Positions 6,369 to 15,108 of a stretch of DNA of 40,512 nucleotides are shown piece after piece. The stretch comes from an uncultured Isosphaeraceae bacterium (GTDB lineage: Bacteria > Planctomycetota > Planctomycetia > Isosphaerales > Isosphaeraceae), in assembly GCA_937858365.1 (NCBI GenBank), contig CALLYK010000558.1, positions 1 to 40,512 of the forward strand, read 5' to 3'. The stretch's first letter is position 1. Each line of letters begins with the position of its first letter. The notes beneath the pieces were generated by a model, which searched no databases, was not told the origin of the DNA, and saw only the letters and a program-made list of their open reading frames with translations. The position numbers and the translations under genes were made by a program.

Positions 6369-9300
6369 TTAGGATGGTTCGGCGGGTGACTTGAGCTGGT
6401 TCAGCAGCTCGTCGACGGCCTGCCAAAAGCTGCGCCAGGTCTCGCGTTCCTCTTCGGGGAGTCGTTCCAGGGCGCGTTCTTCGCGAACGGGGATGAGATC
6501 GAGCGACTCTTTCCAGTACAGAACGGAAGTCCGGACGAAGTCGCGCGCTTGGGGCGGGCCCGACTCCATGAACCGTCGCCAGTCCGTCAGATCGGCATGA
6601 AGCCAGTCCAGGGCGCGACGGCGGAAGGCCGGCCGCTCGGTCGCGTCGAGGGTCGACTCGTCCTTTCCTTCGCCCGACGCGGCCAGGACCGCCGCGCGCG
6701 CCGCGTCGTATCGAAGTTGGAGGCGTCGGTCCGCCGCGAGTTCCGGCGCCGCTTCCATGACTTCGGTCAGGAACCTGACGCTCGCGGTGAACCGCTTGAG
6801 TTCGTAGGCCCGCCGCGCCAAGGCGAGGACCTCGCCCCGGTTTCCCGGGGCCGCCCCGTTGAGGACGGCGGTCAGGCGTGCGTCCAGGGCCTTCTTGCGC
6901 GGGTCCTTGGCTCGCAGGTCGTCGAGCGCGCGTTGGTGTTGGGCGGCCTCTTCCTCAAGATTCAGACCCCGAGCGGCCTTGATCGCCGCGACGAGGTGAT
7001 TGGACAGGAACCCACGATACTGGTCGCTCGCGTCGTTGGCCTCCAGGGCCTTCCGCTGCCAGGAGATCGCCTCGAGGAGCAGTTCGCGCGCCTCGGCGAA
7101 GCGCTTGGCCCGCAGGTCGAGCAAAGCGATGTTGTTGAGCACGCCGCCGAGGTCGCTGGCGAAGTCGGGCGTTTCCGGGTGATCGCGCGCCAGGTCCGAG
7201 CGGACCCGGCGCGACCGCTCATAGACCTCGCGAGACTCGTCCGCCTTGCCCGCTTCGCTGAGACGCGCGGCCACGCTGTTGAGCGTCGCGGCGAGTTCAC
7301 GCTGAAATTCGTTGACGGTCGGGTTGGCGCGCGCCAGCTTTTCCCGAATGCCCAGCGCCTTCTCGAAGGACTTGAGGGAATCGTCGGGGCGACCCATCGT
7401 GTTCAGGACCAAGCCGATGTTGTTGTGGCTGGCGGCAAGGTCTCGCTGGTAGCCGATGTTGGTCGGTGAGGCGGCCGCCAGTTTCTCGCGAACGACTCGC
7501 GCTTGTTCGTGAGTCTCCAGGGCCATGTCGAGTTGCAGCGGGGCCTTGAGTGCGTTCCCCGCGTTGAAGAGGGTGCCGCCGAGTTCTCGTTGGAGCGTCA
7601 GGTTTTCGGGGTCCTCTGCGGCCAAGGGCCGAAGGACCGCGATCGCGCGTTGATAGGCCGCGAGCGCCTCGGCCGACTTGCCGGTGAAGGTGAAGAGAGT
7701 GCCCAGATCGTTGTGGACGAGGGCCAATTCGCGCTTTCGTACGGGGTTTTCCGGGTCGGCCTCGGCTAGACCTTGCCGGATCGCCAGGGCCTCTTCGTAG
7801 ACCGGCAGGGCCTTGTCTTGTTGGCCGACGCGACTGAGCGTGAAGGCCAGGCCCTTGAGACAGGAGGCGAGATTGTCGCGGGGAAGGGTGGCCTCGGGAT
7901 CCTCCCTGATGACCTCTTGGAGCATGGTCCGGACCCGACCGTATGCCTCGATCGCTTGGTCCGGCCGGCCTGTCGTGGCCAGAATGTCGGCGATGCGCCC
8001 CAATGTGATCGCCTGCTCACGCCGAAGTGGAAGCGAGGCCGTCTCACCCACCGCCGAACGCTCAAGGACCGCCAGGCATTCTTGAAAGGACCGCAGGGCG
8101 TCTTGCTTGTCGCCGATCTCGTCGGAAAGCAGTCCCAACTCTTTCGCGGCCTCGGCGAGTCTTCCCGCAGCCTCGTGGCCGGTGTCGGGATCGTCGCGCA
8201 GACGTTCGCGGAGGCCGCGGAAGAAGGACAACGGGCCCTTGAGAAGGGCCTTGCGCAAGTCCTCGAACGCAGGGTCGTTTTTGAGTACCGGCTCCTCCGC
8301 GACGGTGTCCCGGAACTTCCGGATGGCCTTGATCGCCTCGTCGAGATTCATCTGGGCACGGCGCCTCTGGACCTCGAGGGCGTCGTTGGCGGCGCTGAGC
8401 TTTTCGTTGGAGTCAATCAGCTTCTTGTTGGACTCGGTGAGTTCGCCGTTTTTTCGGTCGAGGACCCCGTTGGTCCGGGACTTCTCCGCGGCGAACGCCG
8501 CGAGTGCCGCCATTCCCACGAGAAGCGCGGCGGCGGCCGCTGTCACGCTCGTGCGATGGCGCGTGAGCCTACGGACCAAGGTCCGGGTCCAGGGCTCGCG
8601 ATGCGCGTGGACGCGTTCGTCGGCCAGCCAGCGCTCGAGGTCTTCGGCCAGGGCCCGACAGGAGGCGTATCGATCGTCGGGCTTGAGGGCCATCGCCTTT
8701 AAGACGATCGCTTCCACCGCGGAGTCGATCGCCGGGTCGTGACGGCGAGGAGGGATGAAGTCGCCTCGTTGGACGTTTTGGAGCAGTTCAGCCAGGTCGC
8801 CACCTTCGAATGGCGCCTTGCCGACGATCAGGCAATACAAGGTCACCCCCAGCGAGTACACGTCCGACTTCGGCCCGATCGCTTCCAACTCGCCGCGGGC
8901 CTGTTCGGGCGACATGTAAGCGGGCGTGCCGATCGCCTGGCCCGGCAGGGTATCGGAACTGCCGCCGCCCGAAGACGGTCTCAGGGCGCGTTCCTCGGCG
9001 CCCGAGTCGTCGCGGCCCAGGGCCTTGGCAAGGCCCCAATCGACGACCAAGGTCTCACCGTACTTGCCGACGATGATGTTCGCGGGTTTCAAGTCGCGAT
9101 GGACCACGCCGCGCGCATGGGCGTAATCGACCGCGTTGCAAACGTCCAGAAAGCGCTTGAGGAGTCGGCGCAGCGCGAGGGAGCGATCGACCGCCGTCCC
9201 CGCGTTTTCGTGGAACTCCGCGATGGTCGTCTTCAGGGAGTCTCCTCGAATGAAGCGCATCGCGTAGTAGGGGCGGCCGTCGGCGTACCTCCCCAGACCG

Positions 9301-9893
9301 TACACAGGGACGATGCCCGGATGTTCGAGTCCGCCAGTGATCTCCGCCTCCAGCATGAAGCGGTGTCGACTGGAAGGGTCGTCGGCATGTTGGTCGAGAA
9401 TGCGTTTGAGGGCCACTTCGCGATTCAACTCGTCGTCCAAGGCGATGTCAACGGTGCCCAGACCGCCGCGCGCGTGGGGCCGTAGCACCCGGAAACGACC
9501 TTCTTGTCCGCGGCGGGGGCCGGCGCGGAAGGAAATCGTCCCATCGCTATCGGTCTCTCGGTGAGCCGAGCCGACGTGCGTCATGGTCTCGTCGATGTCG
9601 GGATCGGCGAGCGAAACGAGTTTCTCCCGAGTCGCGTTGGCGATTCCCAGCGATGCCAGACCCTTGCGGGCGTCGCCATGCAGTTTCTGATGAAGGGCGA
9701 CCATCGCGTCGATCACCGTCTTGCGTTCCTCGTCCAGGCGTCGCAAGCCGATCATGTGGTCCGCGAGGGACCGCGACTTGTCGAGTGTCCAAGCTTGAAA
9801 GGCCGCGACGAGACCGGCCTGATCGACCAGGCCGTTCTGAAGCGCGACCAAGCCGAACAACAGTTCACGAGCCGCGTCGTTGGCTCGTACCAT
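6369..9893 (-). CDS. Transmembrane serine/threonine protein kinase with TPR-like repeats (1174 aa)
   Basis: Membrane kinase of the PknB-like (Hanks) type. Residues 1-130 are a helical N-terminal region. The kinase domain spans about 133-425: glycine loop ARGGLGTV, lysine in VALK (163), catalytic HRDLKPAN (265-272), DWG in place of DFG (285-287), and activation/substrate segment GTPAYMSPEQARGE. A single transmembrane helix follows (about 449-469, rich in A/L/V), then a coiled-coil stretch and, from about 570 to 950, repeated helical units of TPR type (for example ALPVYEEALAIRQ, ALAAYQRAIAVL). So the kinase faces the cytosol with a large sensor or docking part across the membrane. DWG is common in planctomycete kinases. 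Its stop codon coincides with the IS target duplication. The likely start is ATG 9891-9893. Confidence 0.93.
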   Translation of the reverse strand: MVRANDAARELLFGLVALQNGLVDQAGLVAAFQAWTLDKSRSLADHMIGLRRLDEERKTVIDAMVALHQKLHGDARKGLASLGIANATREKLVSLADPDIDETMTHVGSAHRETDSDGTISFRAGPRRGQEGRFRVLRPHARGGLGTVDIALDDELNREVALKRILDQHADDPSSRHRFMLEAEITGGLEHPGIVPVYGLGRYADGRPYYAMRFIRGDSLKTTIAEFHENAGTAVDRSLALRRLLKRFLDVCNAVDYAHARGVVHRDLKPANIIVGKYGETLVVDWGLAKALGRDDSGAEERALRPSSGGGSSDTLPGQAIGTPAYMSPEQARGELEAIGPKSDVYSLGVTLYCLIVGKAPFEGGDLAELLQNVQRGDFIPPRRHDPAIDSAVEAIVLKAMALKPDDRYASCRALAEDLERWLADERVHAHREPWTRTLVRRLTRHRTSVTAAAAALLVGMAALAAFAAEKSRTNGVLDRKNGELTESNKKLIDSNEKLSAANDALEVQRRRAQMNLDEAIKAIRKFRDTVAEEPVLKNDPAFEDLRKALLKGPLSFFRGLRERLRDDPDTGHEAAGRLAEAAKELGLLSDEIGDKQDALRSFQECLAVLERSAVGETASLPLRREQAITLGRIADILATTGRPDQAIEAYGRVRTMLQEVIREDPEATLPRDNLASCLKGLAFTLSRVGQQDKALPVYEEALAIRQGLAEADPENPVRKRELALVHNDLGTLFTFTGKSAEALAAYQRAIAVLRPLAAEDPENLTLQRELGGTLFNAGNALKAPLQLDMALETHEQARVVREKLAAASPTNIGYQRDLAASHNNIGLVLNTMGRPDDSLKSFEKALGIREKLARANPTVNEFQRELAATLNSVAARLSEAGKADESREVYERSRRVRSDLARDHPETPDFASDLGGVLNNIALLDLRAKRFAEARELLLEAISWQRKALEANDASDQYRGFLSNHLVAAIKAARGLNLEEEAAQHQRALDDLRAKDPRKKALDARLTAVLNGAAPGNRGEVLALARRAYELKRFTASVRFLTEVMEAAPELAADRRLQLRYDAARAAVLAASGEGKDESTLDATERPAFRRRALDWLHADLTDWRRFMESGPPQARDFVRTSVLYWKESLDLIPVREERALERLPEEERETWRSFWQAVDELLNQLKSPAEPS

Positions 9894-10075
9894 GGCATTG
9901 TCCCCAAGATGTCAAACGATGCTTGCGACGATCTTATACGAGCCGAAGAACCGCCGCGAATGGCGCAGGTCGGATTGACCGGTCGAAAGTGAGTCCTTGT
10001 TCTCGAGACCGCCCGGGGTTATGGTGCGGTTTGATCGGGCCGCTCGTCATTCGGCCCCAAGACAAGGAGATCGCG

Positions 10076-11107
10076 ATGGCTCGCGCCCCGCACTTCGGGA
10101 CCCTGGCGATGACCCTTCTGCTGGCGTCGGCGACCCGTGCCGAGGACCCGGCCGTCGTGCTGTCCGAGTTCATCTACAACGAGGCACCCTTCGCCTCCTG
10201 CCATGCTTCGACGATCGCGGAGGGCCCGAGAGGTCTCGCGGCGGCCTGGTTCGGCGGCACGCGCGAAGGGGCCAACGACGTCGGCATCTGGCTCTCGCTT
10301 CGATCCGAGACCGGCTGGTCGTCGCCCATCGAAGTGGCCGACGGTCGGGACTCGGAGGACGTTCGCTATCCCTCTTGGAACCCGGTCCTGTTTCAGGTCC
10401 CAGGGAAGGAACTCCTCCTCTATTACAAGGTTGGCCCATCGCCGAGTCGCTGGTGGGGCATGGTGAAGTCGTCGGGTGACGGAGGACGGACCTGGTCGGA
10501 AGGCCGTAGGCTCCCGGACGACATCCTGGGGCCGATCAAGAACAAACCGGTCTTGCTTGACGGCGGCGTCTTGCTCTGCCCCTCGTCCACGGAGCACGAT
10601 GGCTGGCGCGTGCGCATGGAATGGACCAACGACTTTGGCCGGACCTGGGAGAAGAGCGAACCCATCGGCGACGGCCGCCAAGTCGGCATCATCCAACCGG
10701 CGATCTTGACCCACGCCGACGGCCGGCTGCAATTCCTCTGTCGATCGCGCCAAGGGCGAATCTATCAGGCCTTCTCCAAGGACAAAGGGAAGACCTGGGA
10801 CGAACCGACACCGAGTGTCTTGCCGAACCCGAATAGTGGGATCGACGCCTTGACGCTCAAAGACGGTCGCTTCCTTCTCATTTACAACCACACGAGCAAA
10901 GACCGTTCACCGCTGAACCTGGCACTCTCGAGCGATGGCATCGAATGGAAGGCCGGCCCGATGCTCGAAGACCAACCCGGCGAGTATTCCTATCCGGCGA
11001 TCATCCAGACGAACGACGGATTGGTCCACATGACTTACACATACCTGCGCAAGAAAATTAAACACGTTGTCGTGGACCCGGCCAAGATCGTCGCCAAGGA
11101 CCTTTGA
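10076..11107 (+). CDS. Secreted sialidase-like (BNR repeat) glycosidase
   Basis: 343-residue exo-sialidase-like six-bladed propeller protein. ATG 10076 is chosen because AAGGAGA lies five bases upstream and it yields a clean signal peptide (MTLLLASATRA, then ED). The opening CHASTIAEGPRGLAAAWFGG plus DVGIW is characteristic of the BNR_2 sialidase subfamily, and Asp-box-like motifs S-x-D-x-G-x-T-W occur three times (SSGDGGRTW, TNDFGRTW, SKDKGKTW). It may release sialic acids or related sugars from polysaccharides outside the cytoplasm; actual substrate unknown, since many planctomycete members are annotated only by fold. Convergent with the C1 dehydrogenase gene, 9 bp apart. Confidence 0.88.
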   Translation: MARAPHFGTLAMTLLLASATRAEDPAVVLSEFIYNEAPFASCHASTIAEGPRGLAAAWFGGTREGANDVGIWLSLRSETGWSSPIEVADGRDSEDVRYPSWNPVLFQVPGKELLLYYKVGPSPSRWWGMVKSSGDGGRTWSEGRRLPDDILGPIKNKPVLLDGGVLLCPSSTEHDGWRVRMEWTNDFGRTWEKSEPIGDGRQVGIIQPAILTHADGRLQFLCRSRQGRIYQAFSKDKGKTWDEPTPSVLPNPNSGIDALTLKDGRFLLIYNHTSKDRSPLNLALSSDGIEWKAGPMLEDQPGEYSYPAIIQTNDGLVHMTYTYLRKKIKHVVVDPAKIVAKDL

Positions 11108-11116
11108 GTCAAGGGC

Positions 11117-11980
11117 TCAGCACTCGGACATGATCTCTTCGGCGTCCAGTACTAGGTCGTTGCGCGTGAAGAGCTTCTCCACGGCCTGACGGTGGAGCTT
11201 CATCTTCGTGCCACCGACACCGATCGCGCCCCAGGCGAGCACCCCTTCGCGATCTGTCTTCTTGTCCCCCAACTCGACCCCTTCGACGCCCAGGGGAGGG
11301 ACCGCGTTCAGGTCGACCACGACCTTGAGCGCCGGCAGGGCGAGCCGGACCGACTTGGGCAAGAGCACCGCGCCGGCCGCGCCGGCCGCCACCACGATCG
11401 ACTTGCCCGCCAAGGCGAGATGAAGCGCTTCGGGCGAGTCCGTCCCGAACGGGGACGCTTCGCCCATGCCGGAGTCGCGGAGTTGCGCGGCGAGCGACTC
11501 AGCGCGTTCCAGGCTGCGCGAGCCGACCGAGACGCGAGCGCCTCGCCTCAAGAGGAGCCTCGCCACGCGCTGGCCGACTGGGCCCGTCGCCCCGAGCACA
11601 GCCACTGCGGCCCCTTCGAGTTGCCCCAGGCTCTCGCGGGCCCCTTCCTCGATCGCGCGGACCGCGGCGGCGGCCGTCGTGTTGCAGCCGTTCGGGTCAA
11701 ACAGGACTGAGACCCGGAAGGGGCCGAAAAAGGTCTTCCGGACGGCCTTCATCAGGGCCTCGGCCGCGGCGACGTCGGACCCGCCTACGAAGATCGCGGT
11801 GCGGTGCAGGTCGTTGGGGCCTCGCGTGAAGATAGCGCCGTGGACGAGGCCGGTGACTTTTTCCGGCGTCACGCCGCCGTGTCGAAAGATGTGGTCGACT
11901 CCGGCATCAACGGCGACGACGGCGTCGAAAACGCTGGGTTGGACATCGGTGTCGAGTTGGACCAAGATCGTGGTCTTCAT
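11117..11980 (-). CDS. NAD(P)-dependent methylene-tetrahydromethanopterin dehydrogenase (MtdB/MtdC-like)
   Basis: Oxidises methylene-H4MPT to methenyl-H4MPT in the tetrahydromethanopterin-linked C1 pathway (formaldehyde oxidation), in the cytosol. The N-terminal half carries LVQLDTDVQPSVFD...VDHIFRHGGV and the conserved substrate-side FFGPFRVSVLFDPNGCNTTA; the C-terminal half is a Rossmann domain with AVLGATGPVGQRVA (about 127-140) and a downstream VSVGSRSLERA that fits NADP binding. Length 287 matches the family. Planctomycetes are known to carry this archaeal-type pathway; which class (MtdA, B or C) applies cannot be told by eye. No other pathway gene is adjacent. GAGGA lies 9 bp before ATG 11980. 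Confidence 0.88.
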   Translation of the reverse strand: MKTTILVQLDTDVQPSVFDAVVAVDAGVDHIFRHGGVTPEKVTGLVHGAIFTRGPNDLHRTAIFVGGSDVAAAEALMKAVRKTFFGPFRVSVLFDPNGCNTTAAAAVRAIEEGARESLGQLEGAAVAVLGATGPVGQRVARLLLRRGARVSVGSRSLERAESLAAQLRDSGMGEASPFGTDSPEALHLALAGKSIVVAAGAAGAVLLPKSVRLALPALKVVVDLNAVPPLGVEGVELGDKKTDREGVLAWGAIGVGGTKMKLHRQAVEKLFTRNDLVLDAEEIMSEC

Positions 11981-12068
11981 GGGTGTTCGTCCTCGAATCG
12001 AAGAGGTTGACGTACCGTCCCTGGACGACGCGAGCGCCCCGGTCGGGGCGCTCCGCCTGATTGTCAGG

Positions 12069-12569
12069 TCAAACGGAGGCGCTGGGCATCTCGGCCGAGG
12101 CGGGCGAAACGCTGGGCGCGGGGGCCGGGGTCATGATCTTCAAGGCCGCCTTGGTCAAGACGAAGCGCGCCGGGGCCTTCCCCTTGGACGACTTCTTGAC
12201 GAGCTTCTTGGTGGTCAGTCCTTCGATGGCCTTGAGCTCGGTCTTGATGGCCTCGTAGCCGGCGTCGCCCGCTTCCAGGATCTTCTTGAGGAAGTCCTTC
12301 TGCTTGTCGGAGAGACGCAGGAGCGTGCTGGTCTTCTTGGCGGTCGTCTTCTTGGGAGCGGCCTTGGGGGCGGCCGGGGTCTCGACCTTGGCCGTGACTG
12401 TGACTTTCTTGGTCTTGGCCTTCAACTTGGTCTCGGTCGTGGTCTTCGCGGGGACGGCGGGGGCGGCCTTCACCGTGGCCTTTTTCTTCGGGGTCGCACT
12501 CTTCTTCTCGGGCGACGCCTTCCTTGGTGTCGCCTTGGCCTTGGTGGCGGCTTTCTTGGTCGCTGCCAT
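12069..12569 (-). CDS. Histone H1-like, lysine/alanine-rich DNA-binding protein
   Basis: 166-residue very basic protein. Residues 1-80 are a low-complexity Lys/Ala/Pro/Thr tail with AKKxx-type repeats like eukaryotic H1 tails; residues 82-140 form a compact region (LRLSDKQKDFLKKILEAGD ... LTTKKLVKKSSKG ... RFVLTKAAL) that looks like a small winged-helix domain. Such proteins bind DNA non-specifically and help compact the nucleoid; this is family knowledge and inference, not shown here. The frame is open to 12689, but the ATG at 12567-12569 is chosen because the upstream residues cover the promoter and do not resemble the family. A strong sigma-70-type promoter precedes it. Confidence 0.82.
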   Translation of the reverse strand: MAATKKAATKAKATPRKASPEKKSATPKKKATVKAAPAVPAKTTTETKLKAKTKKVTVTAKVETPAAPKAAPKKTTAKKTSTLLRLSDKQKDFLKKILEAGDAGYEAIKTELKAIEGLTTKKLVKKSSKGKAPARFVLTKAALKIMTPAPAPSVSPASAEMPSASV

Positions 12570-12636
12570 TGTTCGAGGGTCTCTCGGCAAAGGACGCGCG
12601 CGGGGCACCGACAACCGATTGTCGATGACGTGCTCT

Positions 12637-12665
12637 TTCATAGAAAACGATGGCGAGCATGTCAA
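12637..12665 (-). promoter_or_regulatory. Sigma-70-type promoter of the H1-like gene
   Basis: On the minus strand TTGACA (12660-12665) is a perfect -35 box, followed after exactly 17 bp by TATGAA (12637-12642), a 4/6 match to the -10 box. The predicted transcript would start near 12630, giving a leader of about 60 nt. The octamer TTGTCGAT occurs on both sides (12619-12626 and 12677-12684), and CGACAA/TTGTCG forms a 6-bp dyad at 12609-12624 inside the leader; these may be operator sites. Confidence 0.6.
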
Positions 12666-12844
12666 GAAGAGGTCAGTTGTCGATTTCAATCTTTTTCTAA
12701 GAAACGGCGCGCATTCGATGCGATCGTCAAGGTGCCGTTCAAGTTGTCGTGATTGGACACACCGTCGGCGCGTTGAACATCATGGGACCAGCTTCGACAT
12801 CGGTGCGTCGGGCGACGCACTTCTCTCGGGAAAGGACCGCGACG

Positions 12845-13933
12845 ATGATCCAGCATGAATTCGCGATGACCGCCTGCATCGTCGCGATGCTGACGACGCC
12901 ACCGGCCCATGCCCAACTCGAACGCGTGCGCGTGGCCGACGACCAGCGAGGGTTCGTCCTGACACCTTCAGGAAAGGCGTTCGTGCCGCATGGCTTCAAT
13001 TACGACCACGATGAGAAGGGCCGACTCATCGAGGACTACTGGGACGCCGAGTGGGCCAAAGTCGTTGAGGACTTCCACGAGATGCGTGACCTGGGCGCGA
13101 ACGTCGCGCGCATCCATCTCCAATTCGGCAGGTTCATGAAGGGACCGGAGACACCCAACGACCAGGCGCTCGACCGGCTGGGCAAGCTCTTGGAACTGGC
13201 CGCGGGGGACAGCCTTCACGTCGACTTGACCGGACTGGGCTGCTATCACAAGGCGGACGTGCCACCTTGGTACGACTCCCTCGATGAAAAACAACGCTGG
13301 GCCGCGCAAGCCGTCTTTTGGAGGGCCGTCGCCGAGCGCGCGGCGTGCTCTCCGGCCGTCTTCTGCTACGACCTCATGAACGAGCCGGTCGTGCCGGGCG
13401 GACGACGCGAGGGGCGCGACTGGCTGGGAGGCGCCTTTGGCGGGAAGCACTTCGTCCAGTTCCTAAGCCTCGACCAGGCGGACCGTCCCCGTCATGAGGT
13501 CGCCGAGGCGTGGGTCAAGACGCTTGTCGCCGCGATTCGCGAGAAGGACCAGCGCGCTTTGATCACCGTCGGCCTGGTGGATTGGTCCCTTGATCGACCG
13601 GGGAAGCTCTACTCCGGCACCCCCCCCGAGACGCTCGCCAAGCAACTCGACTTCCTTTGCGTCCACCTTTACCCAGCGCCCCAGAAGCTCAATGAGGAGA
13701 TGGAGACGCTGAAGGCGTTCGCGGTCGGGAAACCCGTCGTGATCGAGGAGACGTTTCCCTTGAAGTGCGGGATCGCCGATTTCGGCCGCTTCGTGGAGCG
13801 ATCGCGCACGTTCGCAGCCGGCTGGGTTGGCTTCTACTGGGGCAAGACGCCCGAGGAATGCCGCAAGGGCGGCACCATTGCAGACGCCATGATGCTCGGC
13901 TGGTTGGATTTCTTTCAGAAGACGAAGTGGTGA
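12845..13933 (+). CDS. Secreted glycoside hydrolase, GH5-like (cellulase/mannanase fold)
   Basis: 362-residue (beta/alpha)8 hydrolase. The ATG at 12845 follows AAAGGA and gives a signal peptide ending AHA before Q24; the open frame extends upstream but only adds non-signal sequence. The catalytic acid is the glutamate in YDLMNEPVVPG (E180 in N-E-P) and the likely nucleophile is in KPVVIEETFPL (E301/E302), the arrangement of clan GH-A enzymes. The early GFNYDHDEKGR and LGANVARIHLQF match barrel strands 1 and 2. Substrate (cellulose, mannan or another beta-glycan) cannot be set from sequence alone. It is divergent from the H1-like gene and convergent with cheB, 20 bp apart. Confidence 0.82.
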   Translation: MIQHEFAMTACIVAMLTTPPAHAQLERVRVADDQRGFVLTPSGKAFVPHGFNYDHDEKGRLIEDYWDAEWAKVVEDFHEMRDLGANVARIHLQFGRFMKGPETPNDQALDRLGKLLELAAGDSLHVDLTGLGCYHKADVPPWYDSLDEKQRWAAQAVFWRAVAERAACSPAVFCYDLMNEPVVPGGRREGRDWLGGAFGGKHFVQFLSLDQADRPRHEVAEAWVKTLVAAIREKDQRALITVGLVDWSLDRPGKLYSGTPPETLAKQLDFLCVHLYPAPQKLNEEMETLKAFAVGKPVVIEETFPLKCGIADFGRFVERSRTFAAGWVGFYWGKTPEECRKGGTIADAMMLGWLDFFQKTKW

Positions 13934-13953
13934 CGACTCGCTCGTTCGTCAGC

Positions 13954-15108
13954 TCAGCGTGCGTCGTACTCGCGACCGCCGGCCCAGGCGGTGATCGCCC
14001 CGCCGATCGCTTCGAGAGGAAGGACCTGCCGCGCCGCGCCGCGTCGGATCGCCGCCCCCGGCATCCCGAAGACGATCGACGTGGCCTCGTCTTGGGCGAT
14101 CGTCCAGGCGCCGTCTTGACGGAGTTCGACCATTCCCTGGGCGCCGTCGTCTCCCATTCCGGTCAGGATCACGCCCAGGGCGTGGGGCCCGGCCGCTTGG
14201 GCGGCGGCCCGAAAGAGGACGTCAACGCTGGGGCGGTGCCGGCTGACGCGCGGGCCTTCGGAGAGCTCGATGCGGTAGTGGGTCCCGGACCGTCGGACCA
14301 GGCCGTGAACGTCGCCGGGGATGATCAAGGCGGAGCCGGGCTGGACCATCTCGCCATGACGGGCCTCGGCCGTCTTGAGGCGCACTTTCGTGTCGCGGGC
14401 CAGACGTTCGGCGAAGGCGGCGGTGAAGCCGCCCGGCCCCATGTGCTGCACGATCACGATGCCCGGCAGGGTCGCGGGCAAGTCCGCGAGCAATCGGGCG
14501 AGCGCCTGGACCCCACCCGTGCTCGCCCCCATGACCACGATCTTCTCCAACACCTGTCCGCGCGCCGAGTGGGGCGTGCGCGGCAAGACGACGTCGGCGC
14601 TGTGTTTGGGCTCGGCCAGTGAAGAACCAGGGTCCGAGGGTCGGGCCGATGCCGTGGGCGTGGTTGCTTGCGCGGTCACCGGCGGCGTTCCGGGGACCAC
14701 ATGCACGGCGAGGCGCAGGCCCTCCAGCAAGCGCTCCGACCATAAGGCCAGGGGGGCCTCATCCGACCAGTTGGGCTTGGCGATCACATCGAGCGCCCCC
14801 AACTCCAGGCCGGCGAGGCCGCGCTCGGGTTGGTCGGTGCAAAGCAGGACGGGAAGGGGGTGCTGCCGCATGAGCTTGCGCAGAAAGGTCAACCCGTCCA
14901 TGCGCGGCATGTTCACGTCCAAGACGATGGCCGACGGGGTCGTCCGGCGCATCACTTCGACCGCGTCGTATGGGTCGACCGCCGTGAGGACACGGAAGCC
15001 TGGGTCGCGTTCGATCAGGGCGCGCAGGGCCTGACGCGCCACGGCGCTGTCGTCGACCACGAGGATCGTCTTAGGCGGTTCCACAAGGTGCGGTGCATTC
15101 GTTTTCAT
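13954..15108 (-). CDS. cheB: Chemotaxis response regulator protein-glutamate methylesterase CheB
   Basis: Removes methyl groups from (and deamidates) chemoreceptor glutamates, setting adaptation. Residues 12-128 are a receiver domain with acidic pair D19/D20 and phosphoacceptor D64 in AIVLDVNMPRMDG. A proline/alanine linker (about 138-185) leads to the methylesterase domain with catalytic serine in VMGASTGGV (S196), histidine in VQHMGPGGF (H222) and aspartate in TGMGDDGAQG (D321). Length 384 is typical (about 350). It is the last gene of cheW-cheR-cheB, and its ATG overlaps the cheR stop as ATGA (15105-15108), implying translational coupling. No cheA or receptor gene is in view. Confidence 0.96.
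   Translation of the reverse strand: MKTNAPHLVEPPKTILVVDDSAVARQALRALIERDPGFRVLTAVDPYDAVEVMRRTTPSAIVLDVNMPRMDGLTFLRKLMRQHPLPVLLCTDQPERGLAGLELGALDVIAKPNWSDEAPLALWSERLLEGLRLAVHVVPGTPPVTAQATTPTASARPSDPGSSLAEPKHSADVVLPRTPHSARGQVLEKIVVMGASTGGVQALARLLADLPATLPGIVIVQHMGPGGFTAAFAERLARDTKVRLKTAEARHGEMVQPGSALIIPGDVHGLVRRSGTHYRIELSEGPRVSRHRPSVDVLFRAAAQAAGPHALGVILTGMGDDGAQGMVELRQDGAWTIAQDEATSIVFGMPGAAIRRGAARQVLPLEAIGGAITAWAGGREYDAR

Noticed and set aside
9653-10075. Long upstream extension of the sialidase frame
   Set aside because: It overlaps the kinase gene on the other strand and hides the signal peptide; ATG 10076 has a good ribosome-binding site.
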